DNA of 64,000 nt, taken from contig OZ020591.1 of assembly GCA_963971535.1 (NCBI GenBank), positions 20,415,790-20,479,789 on the forward strand. The letters run 5' to 3'. Under the pieces are notes generated by a model. It worked only from the letters and a program-made list of their open reading frames with translations, made no database searches and was not told the DNA's origin. Position 1 is the stretch's first letter; each line of letters opens with the position of its first letter. A program made the position numbers and the translations under genes. Below are positions 1-9,949 of the stretch, piece after piece. Source of the DNA: Notolepis coatsorum (taxonomy: Eukaryota; Chordata; Actinopteri; Aulopiformes; Paralepididae).

Positions 1-1151
1 CGTGCAGACAAGATCGTTGACGAAAATTACGTCACGCGCATCTGCGGACGCGGGAAGTATATTCAGGCCTTTAATATTACATGTATTTTGACGTGCAAAA
101 CATGTGGCGTTTCAGCAAAAGCCAAGGTATGGCACAATTAAAATAAAGCCGCACATCTAACTGTCTTAACATGACAACACAAAGCCTAAGGCCGGCAGTA
201 AATAAACTTTTATCCTATATTCTGGTAGGTATTTCAGCACCATGGACAGAGAGAGGAGGTCTAATTATCAGACCAACACACAAAATATTTACTGGGATTG
301 AGCCCGAATACAAATATAAATTCTGGAAAGCACAGATAATGAGATGGACACATATTCTATATTCTATATAATATTTGTTTCCCCTTTTTCTCCAGAGACA
401 CAACGTTTCAACTACAGTACTTACACTATTCCAAATCAAGAAGAAACGTATAACTAAAGATATCTTTTGATGGTGGACATGATGCAAAAACACCCCATGA
501 ATTTCATATTTTGGCTATGTATCATTCTTATTTATGAGGAATTTGTTAGATAATAGACTTTAGAAACTAAATCTTGAATATGCGCTAATTTGTAGGAGAG
601 GCATTTTCTAGAATTAAGATCATTCTTAGACATTTTCTGCTCTATCAGGGTGTCCACGGGTCATTACAAAGTTGTACTGGCCTATTTAGGAAATCCCTGA
701 ACATGGACTTGCATCGGTTTGTGATAGATTATTAGTTATTTCAAAGTACCTCATTTGGTACCATTTTGAAGCTAACAACTAGGGCTTTCCAATGATATAA
801 AATATGTGTATGATTATCATCATAATTTTTTATTATTATGATTCTTGTGTAGTTGCACTTGAATTTGTTGAAATTAAACTTGGAAGATAAAAAAAAATGT
901 CAAGCACTTTCCTTACTTGTTTGAAATGTATGTGTATGGAAAGGAAATTTTGTTGGCAATATAGAACAGCTGAGATTAGAACAACAGATTATAAATAGCA
1001 TCTATTGTTCAAACGTTATGAATTAATTAATGATACTAGATTAGATTAAAAAGAAAAAAATATATATTTGTTTAACTTTTTACATATTGTGATGGTAATT
1101 ATAAAACTTTCATGTGTGTTAAAATGTTTCTTCAAACTTACCCCATTCTCT
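1..1151. other. AT-rich intergenic DNA, no gene seen
   Basis: This stretch is AT-rich. It holds only short open frames without family motifs, and I see no repeat boundary or RNA gene in it. Confidence 0.5.
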
Positions 1152-1524
1152 TCCTAGAGCAGACCTGGGCATTGTACGGATTTGGCCCGCGGGATGATTC
1201 TGACCGGCCCGCAAAAGATGACATGATAATAAAAAATTTAAAAAAAGAATTATAATTTTTTTTATTTCTTTTTTTTCATTTTTTCTTTCCATGTCAACGT
1301 TCACACGCACAATATACGCTTACCTAGGATTTGACTTGATTCAACAACAAAGCAGTCGGGGCAATGGCAAGCCGAAAACTGTCGAAAGTGTGGTTATTTT
1401 TTTTTCACAACTAAGGTAGGTAGATTACATTTTTTTTATTTGCAATTAATTTCAAGGCAACTAGGCAGCAACAATCTCGAACACATGAAAACCCTGAAAG
1501 AAGTCAAACCATCAGCTGATCACC

Positions 1525-2254
1525 TATGGAAGCAAATGAGTGCCAGAAGTATTTGAATTTAATCAGACACCGCATTTATAGCATTGAAAATAATAACTTT
1601 GAAAACATGTATCTGAATTTCTTTCGGTCACTGTACCCATTCTACAATCTGTTAATAAAGTTATCAATCAATCAGGGCCTGTGGCGGTCACGTGTACCCA
1701 TTCTGCAATCTGTTAATAAAGTTATCAATCAATCCTGCAGTGCATCAGCCAATGCCCGCAGTGCAATACTTTCAGCCATTGGGTGGGACGGTCACGTGAC
1801 CCAAATCACGTGACCCAAATCAGCCAATGGAAGCGAGGGGCCTCAGCCTGCTGCTGCTGTGGTGGTTCTGTGGTTCTGCAGCTGGATACCCGGATGTTGG
1901 TTTTTTACATCGAATTCCATACACCGCAATTATGCATAGAATTTTTGACATCGAATTATATACACCGCAATTATGCATTGAATTTATTTTTTGGCGTCGA
2001 ATTGAATTTTATTATGCATTTGAATTGTTTTATTAACACTGCATTTTTATTTTGCATAGGTAAATTCGGAGCAAAGAAATTCAGATACATGATTTTAAAA
2101 GTATTTATTTGCAATGCTATAAATTCGGTGTCTGAAACTATAAATGCGGTGTCTGAAATAATTCAGATACATGTTTTCAAAGTTATTATTTTCAATGCTA
2201 TAAATGCGGTGTCTGATTAAATTCAAATACTTCTGGCACTCATTTGCTTCCATA
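1525..2254. mobile_element. Nested inverted-repeat DNA element with 6-bp target duplication
   Basis: The ends are inverted copies of each other. The left begins TATGGAAGCAAATGAGTGCC and the right ends with its reverse complement, and the match continues for about 90 bp with few differences. It is flanked by atcacc at 1519-1524 and 2255-2260, a 6-bp duplication. No coding sequence is present. The centre carries two copies of a LINE-type tail (reading ..CTGTTAATAAAGTTATCAA on plus) and a segment related to 44.0-44.28 kb. A 6-bp duplication is unusual (hAT gives 8, Kolobok/piggyBac TTAA); Dada elements are one family with 6-7 bp, but I cannot assign a superfamily. Confidence 0.7.
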
Positions 2255-2277
2255 ATCACCGGCACAGGTACTCATCC

Positions 2278-2665
2278 ATGTTAGGAGCACTGCATGATGG
2301 ATTTTCAAGGCGTTTTCAAGATTTCAAAAAGGTTGAGGATGAAATGCAGCTGGTTTCCTCTCCCTTTACCTGCAGTGTTGATAGTGCACCTACTGATGTT
2401 CAGCTTGAACTCATTGACCTGCAGTCTGATTCACTACTGAAAGAGCACTTTAAGTCAGCATCACTGCTAGAGTTCTACTCTGCTCTCAAGGAGGATCACT
2501 TTCCAAACATGAGGAGACATGCTCAGAAGATGTTTGTTCTCTTTGGATCCACATACATTATGTGAACAGACATTCTCAGTCATGAAGTTTACCAAATCCA
2601 GGTACAGATCCTCTCTCACTGATGAACATCTGTCAGCTGTGCTTCGCATCTTGCATAGTATATGA
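2278..2665 (+). pseudogene. hAT transposase C-terminal remnant, GTF2IRD2-like
   Basis: About 95 codons read MLGALHDGFSRRFQDFKKVE and onward to FGSTY. After a frame change near 2560 the reading continues as CEQTFSVMKFTKSRYRSSLT and ends at 2665. Segments of the type 'PNMRRHA..MFVLFGSTY-CEQTFSVM..TKSRYRSSLTDEHL' form the C-terminal hAT dimerisation region, as found in the transposon-derived tail of vertebrate GTF2IRD2. The N-terminal zinc finger and the DDE core are not present. It is therefore a dead fragment of a cut-and-paste transposase, not a host gene. Confidence 0.75.
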
Positions 2666-2970
2666 AACACAAAATGTCCTTTGTTATTAATGTGACTGAA
2701 AATGAGTTAAATGTTTCACATTTTGTTTATCATTTTGGAAATTCTATTTGAATAAATGATATTTTTGAAAGCTAACCTCACCTTTTAATTGCCAAATAAT
2801 AACATACACTCTTACCAGCGGTCAAAACAATGCCATTTACTGCTTTTTATATAGAAATAAAATGTATATTATGCATAATTGAGTTCGGAATTTTGGCCCG
2901 GCCCTCCAAAATATTTTCAGTTGCTCATTTGGCCCCCTGGGAAAAATAATTGCCCACCCCTGTCCTAGAG

Positions 2971-3690
2971 CCTTGTCTTCCTACATACTCTCTGGCGCTC
3001 TAGAACCATCTTTCCTGGGAAGTAGCATGAAGACCATGGCTCTCAGCTTGATGTTGTTAGCCAACGCTAGCATCGGAGCTAGCGTCCAGCAGCTAGGCCT
3101 TGGAGACACTCATCGTCAATTCTAGGTTGATAAAATGAAATATAATTTTGAATGATACGAATATGACCCACTATGACACTAAATACAGCAATGTGTGCAT
3201 TTGCTAAATAAATATGTCAATTGTGTTCACGTTAGTCAAACATTACCGCAACACAATGCACGGCATCCTGGGTGATTATTTTAGTTCACATCGGTACTTT
3301 TGAAACAAGCTTTTCGAGTGGAAAATATGACCAGAATCTCTGGAAAAACATCTCACAAACACTATAGACGGTCATAAACATTAACGAATGCTATAATAAG
3401 GCCAACAAATGAGTATAAACAGTACTTACACGGTCGTTTCGAAATGCACGAACAAGCTCAGATTCCCCGGAAAAAGTGATATATATAGTCCATGTAAGAC
3501 TTGCGGACTGATACTTGTGGTGATGGGTCTTACTGACAAGCCATCCAAAAATGGTGTCCTTTCCCCCAATTTTCCCAAATGGGACCTGACTGCATGGCAA
3601 TAGCGAGTCAATCTCGTGTGCAAGATTGGCGACCCTGAAGTGTTTTAATAGTACTTTTACTATTGAATATTAACATTTACTAATTAAAGG
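2971..3690. other. No feature recognised
   Basis: The stretch between the hAT right flank and the SINE shows no repeat structure, RNA gene or coding frame that I can support. Confidence 0.4.
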
Positions 3691-3699
3691 CCTTAAAAA

Positions 3700-3850
3700 G
3701 CATGAAATAGGCCACCGCATAGTGCCTCGCACACCTATGCGGCCGTCCCGAGTTCGCCTCCTGCTCCCAGGGGATAATTTGTCGCATGACCTCCCCACAT
3801 CTTCTCCCATTCTCCCTCTCTAAAAATTATAATAATAAAAAAATATAAAT
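3700..3850 (+). repeat. tRNA-related SINE
   Basis: The stretch contains a degenerate B-box-like segment (CCGAGTTCGCCTCCTGC) followed by GTCGCATGACCTCCCCACAT, a pyrimidine-rich body and an (AATA)-rich tail. This order resembles the common teleost tRNA-derived SINEs whose body reads GCTGCATGTCATCCCC. Target duplications were not resolved. It is a short non-autonomous retroposon copied by a partner LINE. Confidence 0.55.
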
Positions 3851-4038
3851 CATGAAATAGTCTTAAATTAAGTTAATATTTATAATTCAGTCTATATTTA
3901 TTTATTGAGTGCTATAAACAGGGTCCAAAATTAACACCAAGCATCAAATGCCTGTAAAGTAAATTTTTACAAGATTTATAAGAGTTCGATATCACTTTAC
4001 AGTCTTTGGTTTTTGCTATTCATGTTCTTAAACGTTGT

Positions 4039-4420
4039 CCTAACCTGGAGACACCCTGACTGAGGGCTCTCCCTGTACAGCTGTCTCCTAACCTGGAGAC
4101 ACCCTGACTGAGGGCTCTCCCTGTACAGCTGTCTCCTAACCTGGAGACACCCTGACTGAGGGCTCTCCCTGTACAGCTGTCTCCTAACCTGGAGACACCC
4201 TGACTGAGGGCTCTCCCTGTACAGCTGTCTCCTAACCTGGAGACACCCTGACTGAGGGCTCTCCCTGTACAGCTGTCTCCTAACCTGGAGACACCCTGAC
4301 TGAGGGCTCTCCCTGTACAGCTGTCTGCTAACCTGGAGACACCCTGACTGAGGGCTCTCCCTGTACAGCTGTCTCCTAACCTGGAGACACCCTGACTGAG
4401 GGCTCTCCCTGTCTCCTGTA
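4039..4420 (+). repeat. 48-bp minisatellite, about 8 copies
   Basis: TAACCTGGAGACACCCTGAC recurs at 4041, 4089, 4137, 4185, 4233, 4281, 4329 and 4377, an exact 48-bp period. Copies are nearly identical, the visible variant being ctgctaac for ctcctaac at the seventh boundary. The open frame on the minus strand is a consequence of the period being divisible by three, not evidence of a gene. Confidence 0.95.
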
Positions 4421-4452
4421 ATAGAGCAAGTCTCCTTCATGATAGTTAACGA

Positions 4453-5190
4453 GTGTCACTTAAAGTGATGATTCGCTTCTTGCCTCCCTCATGTATTCAT
4501 ACATTTTTGGGTGTTATGTTGGATGAGAAATTGACATGGAAGCCACATATAATGTACATAAAAAAGAAGGTAGTTTTTTTTGTTTTGAACAAGGCAAAGA
4601 ATGTGCTTGATTATAATTCTATGCAAATATTATATTGTTCACTCATCCTACCATATTTGAGTTACTGTGTGGAAGTGTGATTGATTGATTGAAAACTTTA
4701 TTAACAGATTGCAGAATGGGTACAGTACAGTACAGCTCAATACACACAATTGTTAAGGGGATGCAGACCAGAGAAAGACTTTCGTCTTGTTTACATCAGG
4801 GTTCCCCATTTTCAATTCATCATAACATATATGACATACACGACATACAGATAGACAGTACCGCTACATCTATACATTTATGACATACCAGATTTACAAA
4901 TACAGTACTGTTTGTGATACAAAAACATGTATGAAAGCAACATAAAGCCATTATTTATATTACAGAAGAGAGCAGTAAGAATAGTTCACAATGTAGATTC
5001 AAGAGAACATACCAACGAATTATTTATTAAATCCAGACTATTGAAACGTATAGAGTTAGCTGAAATACAGACTTTATTAGTTTTGTTTAGAGCAAAATGC
5101 AGAGTATTACCAGCAAATATACAGAAGTTGTTCGTTCCCTGTCCAGATGACAGCAGAAGGAAATTCAATTTTAAGCACCAATTTGCATGA
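4453..5190 (+). pseudogene. LINE reverse-transcriptase C-terminal fragment (L2/CR1-like), interrupted
   Basis: The first piece encodes 'TFLGVMLDEKLTWKPHI...LILPYLSYC' (4453-4680). The second encodes 'YESNIKPLFILQKRAVRIVH..REHTNELFIKSR' (4927-5190). Together these are the region after the polymerase core of jockey/L2/CR1-type LINEs. About 240 bp of another repeat, with a GATTGATTGAAAACTTTATT end, sits between the pieces and interrupts the LINE. There is no polymerase core, so this is a short 5'-truncated copy. Confidence 0.75.
4678..4915 (-). repeat. LINE/SINE 3'-tail module with (ATTG)n end
   Basis: On plus it reads GATTGATTGAAAACTTTATT, then AACAGATTGCAGAATGGGTA and TGTTAAGGGGATGCAGACCA. 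On the minus strand this is a 3' end with AATAAAGTTTTCAATCAATC. The same module appears, whole or in part, at 1632-1735, 6015-6136, 17807-18003 and 44222-44283, which makes it a dispersed family. I infer a retroposon 3' tail from the terminal short repeat; the body is not coding. Confidence 0.6.
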
Positions 5191-5219
5191 ACAACCTTAA
5201 GATAGATTGCAGACAGTAG

Positions 5220-5480
<261 letters not shown>

Positions 5481-5782
5481 GAGCACATAAAGTGCAGACA
5501 ATATAAAATCACAGTTTTTCACATTAGGATCTAACATCCCAACAGGCCACCTTGTTTATGGTTTGATTCAATTTTAAATAGACAATAATAAAAAGAGTAA
5601 GATAGAATAGAAAAATATAGATAGTAAAATAGTGCATATAAAGTGCAGACATAAAATCACAGATTTTTACAGTGCAATAAAATAGTTCTGGATTACTGTT
5701 TAACAGTTTAAAGTCGTCTTTACCTTTGGTATCCACAGTTTCAAACTTGACAGTCTTCCCTCCTGTTTGATACCCACTAAAC

Positions 5783-6758
5783 CAGGGGTCGGCAATTCGG
5801 TCTGGCCACGGGCCAAATTTTCCCCAAGCCATTGACTGGCGGGCCAGCACCAAAAACAATGGCTAATTTAATATAATGATAGTGAAAAATGCAGCACCGC
5901 GGCGGGTGCATACACATAATAATAATAACTTTATTTGTATAGCACTTTTCATACAGAGGTTGCAGTTCAAAGTGCTTCACAACAGTAATGCTTGCTGCAG
6001 CTGCACACGCAAATGGGGGACCCTGATGTAAACAAAACAAACGTATTTCTCTGGTCTGCATCCCCTTAACAATTGTGTGTATTGAGCCGTACTGTATTGT
6101 ACCCATTCTGCAATCTGTTAATAAAGTTTTCATTCATTCATGAACAGCAGATCAGCTGTTGCAGCATAGGCGGAGTTTGAACTTGACGCCAGGGGGTGCG
6201 ACTGCTTGGCGAACTATACCCGCGCGCACGCGCAGCGGGCGCGCGCGATTTTTTTTGACCTTTATTTTATTATTTTAGCGTTTTTACAATGCCCTAACCC
6301 CTAATTTTTTATTTTATTTAGGTAGTACAGCAGCACACACACACACTCACACACACAGCACTACGGGGGATCATTTTTAACTGACTTAGGCTCTAATTAT
6401 TATTATTCATAGAGACTCTCGAGCAATAATAATTATTACAGCCTCCATTTTTCGTGGACGAAAAATATACCAGGCTATAGATATCAATTTTCCCGAAATA
6501 ACGCTACCTGCCTCGACAAAATTCGTGCATTGGTTATCCAGATACATTAATTATCATCTCAGAATAAGTGGCTTTGTATCGCGCTGCTGCTGCTGGCCGC
6601 GCGTTGCCGTTAACCCTTTCACTGCCACACTACAGAAGGTTCGCCTTATAATGTGACATGATTACTACTATAAAATGAATGTATTGTAAAACAAAACATA
6701 ATAGAATTCAGATTTGTTTCTCACAATTATTATAATTTTATTAAAATAAAAATAATCT

Positions 6759-6791
<33 letters not shown>

Positions 6792-7450
6792 TGCAATTTC
6801 ACCCCCGGCCACCAGGGGGTGCAATGCACCCCCTGAACCCCCATAAACTCCGCCCATGTGTTGCAGATCACCGCGGCGAGTGATGAACAGCAGATCAGAA
6901 TGCATGAAAACACGACTCACCATAACTGCCCTGGGCTTGTTTCAGTCCTCCAAAATCCCTGCTAATGTTTGAAACATGTCAAATATCCAACCCGTATTTT
7001 AAGTATGACTCCTGTTTATTAAAAGAAGCTGTGTGTGTCTTGGAGGTCGTAGGCTCCTCTTCTGGCACCTCAGTTGGTATTTCCCCGTTGCAAAGAAGCT
7101 ATCCAAAGACGTTTTCTTTTTTCTTTTTTTTAACACCTTTTTGCTAAAGTGAATCGCTCCATCCCGAACGCGGGAGTGAAAGTGCGTTAGGGAAATATAC
7201 ACGTGGCCCGGTGGGACTATTCCATTGGTTCTCCCAGTCCACGTGACCATTTCTAGCATTTCAATTGGCTATAGTGACAGACATAGATATGATGAATAGA
7301 TAGATACAGCTTCACAAAGACACTCTGGCGTCACGAGTGAATATTTCCCGTGCGTAAAATAAATATCATATTCTCAAAATAAACTGACGGGCCAGAAATT
7401 ATTGCTGGCGGGCCAATGTCGGCCCGCGGGCCGCCTATTGCCGACCCCTG
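5783..7450 (-). mobile_element. Non-autonomous hAT composite, copy 1
   Basis: The left end starts CAGGGGTCGGCAATTCGG and the right end, on the other strand, starts CAGGGGTCGGCAATAGGCGG. Both lie next to 'gccgggccagc'-type sub-terminal sequence. The immediate 8-bp flanks (cactaaac and ccttaggg) do not match, so the two ends may have been joined by rearrangement. The interior holds an L2-type tail (5919-5995), the (ATTG)n-tail module (6015-6136) and a separate hAT at 6165-6858. It has no transposase. The right half is shared with 17203-17810 in opposite orientation. Confidence 0.7.
6165..6858. mobile_element. Nested non-autonomous hAT (CATAGGCGGAGTT ends)
   Basis: The left end is CATAGGCGGAGTT and the right end is AACTCCGCCCATG, with GGGGGTGC/GCACCCCC just inside. 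The 8-bp duplication tgttgcag lies at 6157-6164 and 6859-6866. The sibling element near 17.79 kb has the uninterrupted site, which confirms the insertion. The interior has a (CA)n-like stretch and a long A-run at about 6764-6790 but no coding sequence. Confidence 0.85.
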
Positions 7451-8148
7451 CCTTAGGGTCATACCCATGTATTTTAAATACCTCAGGGTAATACTAGGGA
7501 TGCTCGATATTGGCTTTTTTACCGATACCGATATACCGATATTGTCCAACTCTTAATTTCCGATACCGATATCAACCGATACCGATATATGCAGGGTTCC
7601 CCCCCCCCCCCCCCCCCCCCAAAAACGGAATAATTTCAGGTAATTAACATTACATATCTCTGGTTGTGGAATTAACACAACATTATGCATACTTTTGACA
7701 ATAAATAAAATCAGAATTTGGTCTTAATTGCTTGCCTGGGTAAATAAAGGTTATAGAAATGTAAAAAAAAAAAAAAAAAATTTAAAACCGATACCGATAT
7801 TTTCCGATATCACATTTTAATGCCGATATCGGCCGATAATATCGGACATCCCTAGGTAATACCCATGTATTTAAAATACCTCAGGGTAATCCCCATGTAT
7901 TTTAAATATCTCAGGGTAATCCCCATGTATTTTAAATATATCAGGGTAATACCCATGTATTTTAAATATCTCAGGGTAATTCCCATGTATTTTAAATACC
8001 TCAGGGTAATACCCATTTATTTTAAATACCTCAGGGTAATACCCATGCATTTTAAATACCTCAGGGTAATACCCATGTATTATAAATACCTCAGGGTAAT
8101 ACCCATGTATTTTAAATACCTCAGAGTAATACCCATGTATTTTAAACT
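7448..8148 (+). repeat. 30-bp minisatellite
   Basis: The unit CCTCAGGGTAATACCCATGT plus ATTTTAAATA repeats about a dozen times with scattered single differences. A small hAT at 7495-7854 splits the array after its first unit. The open frame through it (YFKYLRVIPM repeats) follows from the 30-bp period and carries no family signal. Confidence 0.9.
7495..7854. mobile_element. 360-bp non-autonomous hAT (TAGGGATG ends)
   Basis: It begins TAGGGATGCTCGATATTGG and ends ATATCGGACATCCCTA. The 8-bp duplication ggtaatac at 7487-7494 and 7855-7862 is itself part of the minisatellite unit. A C-run (about 7598-7620) and an A-run (about 7763-7780) lie inside. There is no coding capacity. Confidence 0.9.
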
Positions 8149-8149
8149 C

Positions 8150-9005
8150 TGATGCACAGCATGCATTTGAAGCAGGCTACTCCACAAGCACCGCACTGAC
8201 ATCCCTGACTGATGACTGAAACAGATTGATGGGAAATCAGTTGTGGGTGTTGTGCTTCTGGACTTCAGTGCGGCCTTTGATGTCATAGACCATAAGCTGC
8301 TGTGGTGGCAGACTGCCATATAATGCACATCCTACATAAAATAGATTACACCTTTATGGATACAGGTCATTAGTATATCATCCCATGTCACATATATATT
8401 TATATCCTCTGAGCAAACTGACAGAGTGGACCAGGAGGGGTGAAAGGGATATTTCTGAATATGCCTTTGTTCATGAACTCGGCCTGTGGCCTCAGATAAA
8501 CTCACACAGAGGAGCTTGCAGAAGTCCAAAAACCGGTTTTCACTGGTTTTGGGAAAAACAATAGGCCAGCCAGAAAAGTTCAATAAGTGCGCAGTTTTGA
8601 ATAGGAAATTAGCCATAATACAATTATTAGACACACCTACACGCTCACCGAACTTTGGCCAATTAGAAATTGACCTGCCTTTATTGCAACCTGCCAAGGA
8701 CTGAAAAACTATAAAGATGCTTCGAGACTTTAACCTGTTAGGAACTTTGTGGTTTACTCTTGTGTTGTAATAAACTATATCTTCCTCCTGTTCATCCGAC
8801 TTGTCCTGTGCCGTCTGTCTTCAGTCCTGATTATTATCTTATATAGCATAAAGTCAGAATGCTTCAACACTGCTACTCATGAAGCTTCTGTTTTATGGAT
8901 TTAAAGACTCGGCTACTGATTTCAAGAGGAGTTAGTTACATATTTAACAGAAAACAATGTGTTATTTTTAATGGTACCTTTTCAAATATTGAAACACTTC
9001 AGTGT
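8150..9005 (+). pseudogene. L2-like LINE reverse-transcriptase relic, 5' part
   Basis: At about 8235-8305 the plus strand encodes 'VVGVVLLDFSAAFDVIDHKL', the first catalytic aspartate motif of L2/CR1-type reverse transcriptases. At about 8885-9005 it resumes with 'LLFYGFKDSATDFKRSY' and 'FNGTFSNIETLQC'. The next codons (GVPQGSC) lie at 15345 onward, on the other side of the Gypsy element that split the LINE. About 540 bp between the two pieces is unrelated to the LINE. Confidence 0.75.
8325..8865 (+). other. Insert within the LINE, possible solo LTR
   Basis: This unrelated block contains a TATA-like ACTATAAAGATGC at about 8708 and TAATAAACTATA at about 8768, followed by a pyrimidine-rich stretch. 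That order is seen in LTRs. I could not fix its ends or a duplication, so the LTR reading is only an inference. Confidence 0.25.
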
Positions 9006-9948
9006 TGTTATGGTTTGTAACCGACCTCAAACGCAACGGCACAGACAGGAAGTTCAGAGTTAGCCAAAAGCTAGGGCGTATTTATTTACAGAGTCACAAG
9101 ATGGATGAGGTACAGTAATCAAACAAACGGGGATCTGGCATGTGGCTCTGCAGATACTCCCAGTAGATAGTGGTGAGGAATTGGCATGTGACGTTGTAGC
9201 GGCTCTGCAGATACTCCCAGCTTTCACTCACGGTGGAAAACGGAGAGAGAGAGAAATCAGAAACAGCCCAACGAACACACAGAGGCAGAGAGGTGACTGA
9301 GTCCAGTATTAATCCCAAGTGACTTGATCTTCGGTGTACCACACACAAGTTAGCTGAGTCCAGTGAAAAACAACACAGTATTCTTCAGTGTTATTCTAAC
9401 ACACAAATTAGCTGAGTCCAGTGCGAAACAAAACGGAATTCTTCAGTGTTATCCTAACACACAAATTAGCTGAGTCCAGTACAAAACAAAAACGGTATTT
9501 CTTCAGTGTTCACCAAACACACAAAAAACTGATAATCCAAAAGGACTGTTTCCAAAAACTCACCAGAGCGCAACGCGCAAAGCGGGCAGATAACGAGGCG
9601 CAGCTCCAAACGGGGAACCAGGTTCTCCACAGCGGTTCTCCACAAAAAAATCCTGGAGAGAAAGAAGACAGGAACAGCGACGGTGAAAGGCAGGTATATG
9701 CAGTTGTATTCCAGAACGACCCAACATCGATAGCAAGGAGGTCTGTGTATATAAAGCCTTCAGGGGCGCTAATTACAAACTGTGACAGCTGCGGGATGAG
9801 ATTGATACTTGCTCCAAAAGCGTGTGGCGGGGAATGCACCAATCAACACGGCACCTTAAAGGAACGGAGCGCGTGGCGGGGAATGCATCAATCAACATAG
9901 TACCTTAAAGGAACGGAGCGTGTGGCGGGGAGCGGACCAAACCTCACA
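9006..9948 (-). repeat. Gypsy 3' LTR
   Basis: On plus it runs from TGTTATGGTTTGTAACC to AACCTCACA. The polypurine tract is next to it on the minus strand (GTGGAGGGGGGGGTAC, from about 9964 down to 9949). It is nearly identical to 14386-15339. Confidence 0.93.
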
Positions 9949-9949
9949 G

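Larger units (their letters stand above)
1160..2962 (+). mobile_element. hAT transposon relic (Charlie8/GTF2IRD2-like)
   Basis: The left end starts CAGACCTGGGCATTGTACGG. The right end, read on the other strand, starts CAGGGGTGGGCAAT, which is a typical imperfect hAT terminal repeat. An 8-bp target duplication, tcctagag, lies at 1152-1159 and 2963-2970, so both ends are intact. Inside are a short start of a transposase (MASRKLSKV at about 1363) and its C-terminal part at 2278-2665. The middle of the transposase is missing and a second element sits at 1525-2254. The family assignment rests on the C-terminal protein; the ends and duplication are seen directly. Confidence 0.85.

Noticed and set aside
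4039-4420. CRISPR-like array
   Set aside because: Units are contiguous 48-bp repeats with no variable spacers, in a fish-type genome.
3997-4440. 147-codon frame with ESPQSGCLQV repeats
   Set aside because: It is the product of the 48-bp minisatellite; there is nothing unique beside it.
7865-8152. YFKYLRVIPM repeat protein
   Set aside because: It follows from the 30-bp period of the array.
9421-9900. Plus-strand frame of 159 codons, also at 14812-15384
   Set aside because: It lies wholly within the Gypsy LTRs, antisense to the element, and occurs in both because they are copies.
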